Of a stretch of 29,099 nucleotides of DNA, positions 22,933-29,099 are shown piece after piece (the first letter of the stretch is position 1; each line of letters starts with the position of its first letter). The notes beneath the pieces were generated by a model. The model ran no database searches. It was not told the origin of the DNA and worked only from the letters and a program-made list of their open reading frames with translations. The position numbers were made by a program, and so were the translations under genes. The DNA comes from RUG12783 sp946409545 (GTDB lineage Bacteria > Bacillota_I > Bacilli_A > RF39 > UBA660), in assembly GCA_946409545.1 (NCBI GenBank), contig CAMJWT010000022.1:1-29099 (forward strand), written 5' to 3'.

Positions 22933-24981
22933 CTAATTAATAATATCTTTAAAATAATTATATTTAAGTACTAAATCATTTTTCTTTATTAAATATTCAA
23001 CATAATTATTTTTCTTATCTAAATCGTCTTTATTTATTTTCTTTTTATTTGATACTTCACCATCAACAACATAAACATTACCATCATACCACGAAAAATC
23101 ACTAAAGATGGTTATTGGTTGATAGTTTTTATCTAAAGCATCTGTTTCAACATACCATTTTTCATTATAATTAACACCCATTAAATTTAAGAATGTTGGT
23201 AAGATATTTAATTGACTTGTTACTTTTTTGATTTCTTCTTTTTTAGTCTTACTACTCCATATAAAGAATGGTGTATGATTAACTAAATTTGTTTTAACGT
23301 CTTTACCATTCTTTGCAAGAATCTCTGTATCTGATACTGTATATAAATAATGATCTGTAAATGCAACAATAATAGTATCATCATAAAGACCATTATCTTT
23401 TAATCCTTGCATTAATAAACCAACAAAGTAATCAGTTTCACGAGCTTGTCTTTTAATACAATCTTCTTCACTCATATTAAGATTATCAAAGAATTCATTT
23501 CTTTCACTACTTGACATATCCTTTATTTCATCTTCATAATCAATCATAAGTAGTTGTCTACAAACACCTTTTTTAGTTGTAAAAGGTAAATGGTTACTAT
23601 AAGTAATAATATAATTAATAAATGGTCCTTCACTTTTAAACATTTCATTATAGAAAGTTTCATTAAGAATAAGTTCACGATCCAAATAGTATTCATTATC
23701 ACTATAAACATTTAAATCTTTAAGACCAAAGTATTGATCATAACCAAAGTTTTGATAATTAATTGATCTACTATAATATTCTCCACTATTCATATGGAAA
23801 GCTTTAATATTATAATTCTCTTGTTTCATAAGATTTGCCATAGAATAAGGGAAATCATTCTTATTTAACGTATAAGCGTTTATTGGGTATGTAAATGGTG
23901 TCATATAACCTACATTAACTGCAAATTCTGAATTAAAGGTACTACCACCACCATTATAAAATGAATAATGATTAGTAAAATTAATCGCATGATCTTGTAA
24001 ACTATAAGTATTAGGCATTATCTCTTTAGTTAATAACCAATCATCAATTCCTTCAAGTTGTAAGAAAATAACATTTTTATTCTTATATTTACCAGTATAT
24101 TTATTTTTAACATGATGATCATTCGCTGTACTAAATACATCACTTAAGAAATTATTCTCAGTCTCACTTAAAGTTTCTTCTGGTTTTAAATAAACCATAT
24201 AAAAATCTCTAATACTGTATTCATATAAACCTGTTAAAGCTAAACATTTATTATTATCATTAAAATTATTATAAATATTCTTTGGTGTACGCCATGAATC
24301 CCATGTAAGTTCAAGATTACCTTTACCTAAGAGTTTTACAGAAATAAAATGACATAAAATAAATAATATAAGACAAGTAAATAGTCTTTTTTTATTAACT
24401 ACTTTATTATTTGGAAATTTCTTAATTGAATAGATAAATAAAATAATTACTACTAATGAAACAACATAGACAAGAGGATTACAATTCTTAACAACATCCA
24501 TCATGTAACTAGAACCTTCCCCTGCTAACTCAAGCATAGAAAAACTAAAGAAATTTTTTGTAGCATCATAGTAAACATTATTTACTAAAAACAAAATAAA
24601 GAAAACACCAAAAATTAAACTATATAAAGTTAATCCTTGCTTTCTTTTTAAACCAAATATTAATCCTATAAATAAAATAATATAGCTTACAGAGAATAAT
24701 CTTGGAATTAACCTCCATAATCTATAAAAACTAATATCAGAAGCAAACAATCTTGTCGCAAAATCCATAATTATAAAGATAATTACAAAAAGAAAAATAG
24801 CATAAATACTCTTTTTTCGTAAAAATTTATGAATATTTTTAAATAATTTTTTTATTTTAGCCCATTTCCCTTTTTCTTTAAAAAATAAAACAATTACTTG
24901 CCATATATATTTAATTTTATCTATAAAACTATTAAGTTCATCTTTCGATAATTTTTCTATTCTTTTTATTCTTCGGTTCAT
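22933..24981 (-). CDS. ltaS: LtaS-type lipoteichoic acid synthase (phosphoglycerol transferase)
   Basis: This is a 682-aa protein with a basic N-terminal cytosolic stretch of about 55 residues, five TM segments (about 58-77, 97-112, 118-136, 168-186 and 200-217) and a large extracytoplasmic sulfatase-fold domain. It has the LtaS active-site set: Glu310 in VIFLQLEG, the nucleophile Thr348 in YNGGGSTFNSEF, and Asp543-His544 in VAFTDHYLY. LtaS polymerises glycerol phosphate taken from phosphatidylglycerol onto a lipid anchor. Compared with Staphylococcus LtaS the N-terminus is longer. ATG at 24981 with GGTGATG upstream is preferred to the GTG at 24984. It leads the operon with the glycosyltransferase, flippase and YfhO genes and has its own promoter. 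Confidence 0.92.
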   Translation of the reverse strand: MNRRIKRIEKLSKDELNSFIDKIKYIWQVIVLFFKEKGKWAKIKKLFKNIHKFLRKKSIYAIFLFVIIFIIMDFATRLFASDISFYRLWRLIPRLFSVSYIILFIGLIFGLKRKQGLTLYSLIFGVFFILFLVNNVYYDATKNFFSFSMLELAGEGSSYMMDVVKNCNPLVYVVSLVVIILFIYSIKKFPNNKVVNKKRLFTCLILFILCHFISVKLLGKGNLELTWDSWRTPKNIYNNFNDNNKCLALTGLYEYSIRDFYMVYLKPEETLSETENNFLSDVFSTANDHHVKNKYTGKYKNKNVIFLQLEGIDDWLLTKEIMPNTYSLQDHAINFTNHYSFYNGGGSTFNSEFAVNVGYMTPFTYPINAYTLNKNDFPYSMANLMKQENYNIKAFHMNSGEYYSRSINYQNFGYDQYFGLKDLNVYSDNEYYLDRELILNETFYNEMFKSEGPFINYIITYSNHLPFTTKKGVCRQLLMIDYEDEIKDMSSSERNEFFDNLNMSEEDCIKRQARETDYFVGLLMQGLKDNGLYDDTIIVAFTDHYLYTVSDTEILAKNGKDVKTNLVNHTPFFIWSSKTKKEEIKKVTSQLNILPTFLNLMGVNYNEKWYVETDALDKNYQPITIFSDFSWYDGNVYVVDGEVSNKKKINKDDLDKKNNYVEYLIKKNDLVLKYNYFKDIIN

Positions 24982-24998
24982 CACACATCACCACTTAT

Positions 24999-25027
24999 AT
25001 TTTATTATAATTACTATTTTATTGCAA
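24999..25027 (-). promoter_or_regulatory. Promoter of the lipoteichoic acid operon
   Basis: The minus strand has TTGCAA (25027-25022), a 17-base spacer and TAAAAT (25004-24999). The -35 directly follows the T tract of the ncRNA terminator, and the predicted start is almost at the GTGGTGATG ribosome binding site. Confidence 0.6.
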
Positions 25028-25062
25028 ACAAAAATCAACATCCTCTGATAAAAGATATTGAT
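25028..25062 (-). terminator. Intrinsic terminator of the large ncRNA
   Basis: On minus, ATCAATATC (25062-25054) pairs with GATGTTGAT (25042-25034) with one G-U, followed by TTTTTGTTTG. On plus the wobble becomes a C-A mismatch and no T tract follows, so the signal points to a minus-strand transcript. A second GCAACATC at 25082-25075 could compete for the GATGTTG arm. Confidence 0.72.
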
Positions 25063-25975
25063 TCGAGTTTAAAAGATGTTGCAACCATATATTAAGAATT
25101 TACTAAGTAAATTGAATAATATACTAATAGATATTATCAGTATCTATTACAACTGGTTATCTTTCGAGTTTTCTTTCTCAATAACAATTGGTATAGCTTA
25201 GAGGTGATAATAACTATTATAATAAATAGCTTTCCTACCTAAACATGACAAGAGATCAAATTCGAGCTACCAACCCAAGAAACATCAAGTAATGAAATTA
25301 ATCATCAAAGATGAATCAAGTAAACCATGATAATGAAATAAATCATTAAGTGGAAAAACTAAACAAATAGTTTAAAGTCATAAAGACTTACATAACCAAA
25401 AGGTTATTGATACAAATAAATACAACATAAACATCAAATGAAGAAATAAATCAACATAAGATGAGATAAAACCATGATAATGAAATAAATCATTAAGTGG
25501 AAAAACTAAATAAATAGTTTAAACATATGTGACAGCATAGTTAAAAAACTAAGGATGTAAATAAATACAAACAACATCAAATGTGAAATTAATCAAACAT
25601 AAGATGAGATAAAACCATGAATAACGAAATCAATCATTATAGTGGGAAAACTAAACAAATAGTTTAAAGCCATATAGACTTACATAATCACAAAGGATTA
25701 TGATAGTAAATAAATACATCATAAACATCAAATGAAGAAATAAATCAACATAAGATGAGATAAAACCATGATAATGAAATAAATCATTAAGTGGGAAAAC
25801 TAAATAAATAGTTTTAAGTCACAAATGACAACATAGTTATAAAACTATGGATGTAAATACTGCATCTAACGATATTAATCAAACAAATTTAGAGTCCATT
25901 AAAAACAAATCTGAATGAAAAAAATATCAATTGGATTAGTAACTCTATAAATGAAATCTTATCATTTATCTAAGC
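25029..25975 (-). ncRNA. Large structured non-coding RNA of tandem hairpin units
   Basis: This fills the only long gene-less stretch, and I see no credible reading frame on either strand. A minus-strand promoter (TTGCAT/TACAAT) stands at the start and an intrinsic terminator at the end, giving about 950 nt. Four tandem ~147-nt units each hold up to six hairpins. Stems are conserved while loops or pairs change: CATAATC/GATTATG at 25683-25702 against ATAACC/GGTTAT at 25392-25407 (T-A to C-G), and CATAGTT/AACTATG at 25832-25849. Changes such as TAATGA/TCGTTA, TGATGA/TCATTA and AAGTC/GGCTT stay paired by G-U only on the minus strand. A 5' domain (25866-25970) and a 3' domain (25063-25280) flank the array. 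ROOL, GOLLD or another known large RNA is possible, but I cannot assign it. Confidence 0.8.
25283..25849 (-). repeat. Four tandem ~147-nt hairpin units in alternating types
   Basis: The marker hairpin AAACTA/TAGTTT recurs at 25797-25814, 25648-25665, 25503-25520 and 25356-25373, spaced 149, 145 and 147. The next hairpin, CCA...TAATGA/TCATTA...TGG, is at 25766-25794, 25615-25645, 25472-25500 and 25325-25353. A CATC...GATG hairpin is at 25726-25757, 25575-25606, 25432-25463 and 25283-25313. Units alternate: 1 and 3 share loop UUUAUU in the first marker, 2 and 4 share UUUGUU, and the stems just before also match as 1/3 and 2/4 pairs. The higher-order period is therefore about 293 nt. This indicates duplication of a two-unit block. 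Confidence 0.85.
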
Positions 25976-25981
25976 AATTAT

Positions 25982-26010
25982 ATTGTATAATATATTTCTT
26001 TATAATGCAA
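25982..26010 (-). promoter_or_regulatory. Promoter of the large ncRNA
   Basis: The minus strand has TTGCAT (26010-26005), a 17-base spacer and TACAAT (25987-25982), starting transcription near 25975. It lies just downstream of the terminator of the 26064-27662 gene, so the RNA has its own transcript. Confidence 0.65.
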
Positions 26011-26040
26011 TAGATTTTTATTAAAAAAATTTTATTTTAC

Positions 26041-26073
26041 AAAAAAAAGATAAATATTTCTATTTATCTTTTT
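26041..26073 (-). terminator. Terminator of the 26064-27662 gene
   Basis: AAAAAGATAAATA (26044-26056) pairs with TATTTATCTTTTT (26061-26073) around a TTTC loop, 13 bp, followed on minus by a T run. The stop codon (26064-26066) is inside the stem. Confidence 0.75.
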
Positions 26074-27662
26074 CTATTTTCTTTTTGATAATCACTTCTT
26101 GAATAATTAGTAGGTTGTAATTTTAGTCCTTCTTTACAGTTTAAATAGAACCATTCACCTAACATTCCATCTATCACATTTCCATTTGCATCAAAGAAAT
26201 CTTTTCCTAGTTCTTTTGTACGAATACCCGCTCTTGTTGTCATAAAAATATTAATAGCTTCACTAGCCTCAAAAACCATTCTTGTAAGGGCTGGATTAAT
26301 ATCTAATCCAATTATTTTTTGATAATCTTGATCTTTACTTGTTGCCCCTACTACATATGAATTAGTTAACCATTCAAGATAATCAAGATTCTTTCTAATT
26401 TCTAATTGTACTTTTTCTGATTTAGCTATGGCATCATTTTGTGATAAACCATTTTTAACAAATACTTGTCTTAAATCTCTATCCAATGTCTCTCTTAGTC
26501 TTTGATAAATCATATAAATAGGATATTTTCCATTTTGAATTGTCATATCATCTAATGATATTTTTTCTTCGTCTCCATTAGAATTAATACCAATTAGGAA
26601 TTTTCCTGCAAGTGGTGTATTTGCAATCTTATCTTTTACTTTATCTAAAAAGTCTTTGTCAAAACCTAATTTATAAAATTTATTATCGATATTTCTACTA
26701 ACATAAGATAAGGCTGTATGCGTTTTTCTACAAACTTCGCTTGCAGCTATACGTTCGTAATTATTATAATCTTCAAAGTATGATGACATACCTTCTCTCT
26801 TATTATATGATAGCCATCTTCCAAGCATTCCTTCTTTAATACGACCATCTTTATCAATCATAACATTTTCTTTAACGGCCTTATCATAAGCTATACTACC
26901 AGGCATTGTTTGATTAAATTTAACAATTGCAGTACGAGCCATCTCAATTATTCTATAGAAGGCAGGATTTGGTGTAAATCCAATACTTTCTTGATACTTT
27001 TCATCTCTTGTAGTTGCACTAACAACGAATTCAGCTACTAATACTTCAAGGAAATCTAAATATTTACATGTATCCATCTTAAATTTATGTACATTTGAAT
27101 AAGCACCATTTTGCGTTAATCCTTTTTTCATAAATTTATTAGCCAAAGAAGCATCTTCTTCATTCATCGTAGCTCTTAATTGATTAATAACAGTATATAT
27201 TGTATATTTTCCATCAGAAATTGTCATATCATTTAAAGAAACTTTGATTTCTTCACCATCAGGAGTTATTCCTATCGTAAATACTCCATCAAGTCCCATT
27301 CCTTTATAACGTGATTCATTTGCTTTTAAGAAAGCTTTATCAAATTTAATATTTGGAAACTTGTTTTCAAGATTATTCTTTACATAATCAAGCGCTACTT
27401 TTGTTTTATTAGCTACATCTTCTTCAATTTCCATTTGTTCTTCGACAATCTCAAGAACACTTTTTTGATTAGACGCATTATCTAGTGCTATTAATTGATC
27501 AATTAATCTAGCAATATTCTTATCATATCTTGCTCTTTCTAAAGCTCCTGATGACTCTAATCTTTTAAAACGCAATAAAACTTCTGGATTTAATTCTCCT
27601 CTCATACTTTTTTCTTTTAAATAATTAATTTTTTTGTTGATATTATTGAAAAGCAATGGCAT
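26064..27662 (-). CDS. Unknown internally duplicated cytosolic protein
   Basis: This is a 532-aa protein without membrane segments or signal. After a helical N-terminus (1-75) it consists of two copies of a ~210-residue module (about 80-295 and 315-515). Matching blocks are ALDYVKNNLENKF/ALSYVSRNIDNKF, GVFTIGITPDGEE/GKFLIGINSNGDE, DMTISDGKYTIY/DMTIQNGKYPIY, the SATTRDEKYQESIGF and GATSKDQDYQKIIGL segments, both followed by NPA, and GMLGRWLSYNKREGM/GMLGEWFYLNCKEGL. I do not know the family. ATG at 27662 has GAGGTGAT upstream, a strong site. It forms a single-gene unit between two terminators, upstream of the ncRNA on the same strand. Confidence 0.85.
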   Translation of the reverse strand: MPLLFNNINKKINYLKEKSMRGELNPEVLLRFKRLESSGALERARYDKNIARLIDQLIALDNASNQKSVLEIVEEQMEIEEDVANKTKVALDYVKNNLENKFPNIKFDKAFLKANESRYKGMGLDGVFTIGITPDGEEIKVSLNDMTISDGKYTIYTVINQLRATMNEEDASLANKFMKKGLTQNGAYSNVHKFKMDTCKYLDFLEVLVAEFVVSATTRDEKYQESIGFTPNPAFYRIIEMARTAIVKFNQTMPGSIAYDKAVKENVMIDKDGRIKEGMLGRWLSYNKREGMSSYFEDYNNYERIAASEVCRKTHTALSYVSRNIDNKFYKLGFDKDFLDKVKDKIANTPLAGKFLIGINSNGDEEKISLDDMTIQNGKYPIYMIYQRLRETLDRDLRQVFVKNGLSQNDAIAKSEKVQLEIRKNLDYLEWLTNSYVVGATSKDQDYQKIIGLDINPALTRMVFEASEAINIFMTTRAGIRTKELGKDFFDANGNVIDGMLGEWFYLNCKEGLKLQPTNYSRSDYQKENRKR

Positions 27663-27676
27663 ATTATCACCTCGCC

Positions 27677-27707
27677 ATTATAATAACATCTTTTTTTTTA
27701 ATGTCAA
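27677..27707 (-). promoter_or_regulatory. Promoter of the 26064-27662 gene
   Basis: The minus strand has perfect TTGACA (27707-27702) and TATAAT (27682-27677) at a spacing of 19, or TATTAT at a spacing of 16. The spacer contains a run of nine A's, which may cause phase variation of promoter strength if its length slips. Confidence 0.6.
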
Positions 27708-27735
27708 TAAAAAAATTGCTCTAAGTAAGAGCAAT
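27708..27735 (-). terminator. Terminator of the yebC-pssA operon
   Basis: An 8-bp stem (ATTGCTCT 27715-27722 with AGAGCAAT 27728-27735) with a 5-base loop is followed on minus by TTTTTTTATT. The pssA stop codon (27721-27723) lies in it, and the T tract abuts the next promoter. Confidence 0.78.
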
Positions 27736-28374
27736 CATAACAGCAATTCCTATTGCTGATAATAAACATACAGTTATATAAAACCATTTGTTTGTATATT
27801 TTCTTATTCTAATCTTTGATATATGTAGATAACCTACTATAGGAACTATTATTGTATAAATAAGTGATCTAACATTATAATCAAAAGGTATTGCTTTAGC
27901 CAAAATCCATACAAGGGCAAAAATAGGAACACTTAATGGAACTGGTAGTCCTTTATAATATTCTATTGCTTTATTCTTATCACTCATTGCTACATTAAAG
28001 TAAGCAAGTCGCACAATACCACAAACAATATATAACGCAAGAACCGCTATTTGGTACCATTTAACAGTAATATCTGGTTTATCAAGTAACATTTCGCCAT
28101 TCATCATTTGATAAATAGTAAGTGCAGGAATTGTAATAAAACATATAACATCTGCTAAACTATCAATTTCAACACCAAAGGACTTTTCTTGTTCAGTTCT
28201 ATTTTTTTCATGACGAGCTACTTTACCATCAAACATATCACAAACAGCAGCTAAAATCATACCAACAAAAGCATATACAGGCATTTTGTTTTGTAAAGCA
28301 AGTAAGTAGCCAACTACTGCAAGTAAAGCTCCAAAATATGTTATAAAAACTGATTTTCTCCAAAATCCTATCAT
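27721..28374 (-). CDS. pssA: CDP-diacylglycerol--serine O-phosphatidyltransferase
   Basis: This 217-aa membrane enzyme should transfer phosphatidyl from CDP-diacylglycerol to L-serine, making phosphatidylserine. The CDP-alcohol phosphotransferase motif is complete: Asp46, Asp49-Gly50, Ala53-Arg54, Gly67, Asp71 and Asp75 (CDMFDGKVAR, then FGVEIDSLADV). The gap between Arg and Gly is 12 residues, longer than the canonical 8; the stretch KNRTEQEKSFG looks like the Clostridium-type PssA. Six or so TM segments follow the family plan. Start ATG at 28374 has GAGGTG, which overlaps the end of yebC, so the two are coupled. PgsA is a less likely alternative because of the DSLAD motif. Confidence 0.88.
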   Translation of the reverse strand: MIGFWRKSVFITYFGALLAVVGYLLALQNKMPVYAFVGMILAAVCDMFDGKVARHEKNRTEQEKSFGVEIDSLADVICFITIPALTIYQMMNGEMLLDKPDITVKWYQIAVLALYIVCGIVRLAYFNVAMSDKNKAIEYYKGLPVPLSVPIFALVWILAKAIPFDYNVRSLIYTIIVPIVGYLHISKIRIRKYTNKWFYITVCLLSAIGIAVMIALT

Positions 28375-28377
28375 TTT

Positions 28378-29097
28378 TTACACCTCGGCATTATGGAAAA
28401 CGTCTTGGACATCATCTAAGTCTTCTAATGCATCGATTAGTCCCATTAATTTTTCCATCTTTTCATCATCTAAAGGAATTGTGTTATCTGGAACAAATGT
28501 TATTTCACTTGTTACAAATTCATTAATTCCACCTTGTTCTAACGCATCCTTAACTGCTAAAAAATTATCAGGTTCTGTATAAATAGTGTAACTATCTTCA
28601 TTATCAATAACATCTAAAGCATCATTTGTAATAGCAATATCCATTACTGTATCAAAATCAAATTTATTTTCGATTTCAAAGACACCACGACGTTTAAACA
28701 TATAACTTACACTACCATTAGTTCCTAAGTTACCACCATGTTTAGTAAGTGTACTTCTTACCATCATTGCTGCACGATTTTTATTGTCTGTTAAACAGTC
28801 AATCATAATAGCAACACCACCTGTAGCATATCCTTCATAACGAATAGCTTCATAATTCTCAGCATTACCACTTCCTACAGCTTTATCAATTGCCTTTTGA
28901 ATATTATCTTTAGGCATATTATTACTTTTAGCTTTTTCAACAACAGCACGTAAAGATGGATTCATATCAATATCTCCATTCGTGCCCCTTGCTGCTATAT
29001 AAATCTCTTTCGCAATTTTTTGAAAAACTTTTCCTCTTGCGGCATCAATTAATCCTTTTTTACGATGAATTGTTGCCCATTTACTATGTCCACTCAT
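28378..29097 (-). CDS. yebC: YebC/PmpR family protein (TACO1-type translation factor)
   Basis: This 239-aa protein is complete, starting three bases inside the window edge. It begins MSGHSKWATIHRKKGLIDAA, the family signature. RGKVFQKIAKEIYIAARGTN, NNMPKDNIQKAIDKAVG, the YEGYATGGVAIMIDCLTDNKNR block and KHGGNLGTNGSVSYMFKRRG follow. YebC was long listed as a transcriptional regulator; newer work on the family indicates a role on the ribosome in relieving stalls at proline-rich stretches, as for mitochondrial TACO1. It is followed 3 bases later by pssA. In many bacteria it neighbours ruvC, which would be outside this window. Confidence 0.95.
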   Translation of the reverse strand: MSGHSKWATIHRKKGLIDAARGKVFQKIAKEIYIAARGTNGDIDMNPSLRAVVEKAKSNNMPKDNIQKAIDKAVGSGNAENYEAIRYEGYATGGVAIMIDCLTDNKNRAAMMVRSTLTKHGGNLGTNGSVSYMFKRRGVFEIENKFDFDTVMDIAITNDALDVIDNEDSYTIYTEPDNFLAVKDALEQGGINEFVTSEITFVPDNTIPLDDEKMEKLMGLIDALEDLDDVQDVFHNAEV

Positions 29098-29099
29098 AA

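Noticed and set aside
25283..25849. CRISPR array
   Set aside because: The repeats are about 147 nt long and made of several different hairpins with conserved, not unique, sequence between them; there are no ~30-base direct repeats with variable spacers and no cas genes nearby.
25029..25975. Plus-strand ncRNA or decayed coding region
   Set aside because: Variants among units pair only on minus via G-U, promoter and terminator signals are on minus, and no frame shows protein-like sequence.
1..29099. tRNA, rRNA, insertion sequence or prophage genes
   Set aside because: I looked for tRNA-like cloverleaf ends, transposase motifs, and integrase or phage structural genes and saw none in this window.

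Overview
The window is very A+T-rich and uses the standard code: TGA is used as a stop, for example at 7808 and 14487. It carries murD, an LtaS-type lipoteichoic acid synthase, a VPKTG cell-wall-anchor signal and strong GGAGG/AGGTGAT ribosome binding sites. This fits a walled, low-GC Gram-positive bacterium, most likely an uncultured gut-type member of the Bacilli or a relative of the Mollicutes. That placement is an inference. Nearly every gene is on the minus strand; only a small RNHCP-domain gene (4152-4454) and rdgB (18545-19126) are on plus.

Layout. 1-2300: a cut-off membrane-anchored acidic protein and a surface protein with a sortase-like tail. 2400-3050: the YggS/PLPBP vitamin B6 protein. 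3060-8330: an accessory island of unknown genes. It holds three paralogous two-TM proteins, a relic of a fourth copy, and two yybP-ykoY (manganese) riboswitches with intrinsic terminators, each in front of a gene of unknown function. 8375-13000: an ABC-F ATPase and a surface M14 metallopeptidase with bacterial Ig-like domains. 13040-15300: a tightly coupled three-gene operon (degenerate transglutaminase-like protein, ATP-grasp ligase, HAD phosphatase). 15376-18470: murD, eno and a small unknown gene. 18545-19126: rdgB. 19119-24981: a lipoteichoic acid operon (LtaS-type synthase, CsbB/GtrB-like glycosyltransferase, GtrA-like flippase, YfhO-like glycosyltransferase). 26064-29097: an internally duplicated unknown protein, then pssA and yebC.

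The most striking region is the roughly 1 kb gene-less stretch 25000-26000. On the minus strand it has a good promoter at its start and an intrinsic terminator at its end. In between lies a roughly 950-nt RNA built from four tandem ~147-nt units of about six hairpins each. Many hairpins present the same U-rich hexaloop (UUUAUU or a one-base variant). Stems keep pairing through compensatory changes or G-U wobbles that work only on the minus strand, and the units alternate in type (period about 293 nt). It looks like a large ornate structured ncRNA. I cannot assign it to a known class from the sequence alone.

Two general habits are visible. Many stop codons lie inside the stem of the gene's own terminator, and several promoters put the start of transcription almost on top of the ribosome binding site.
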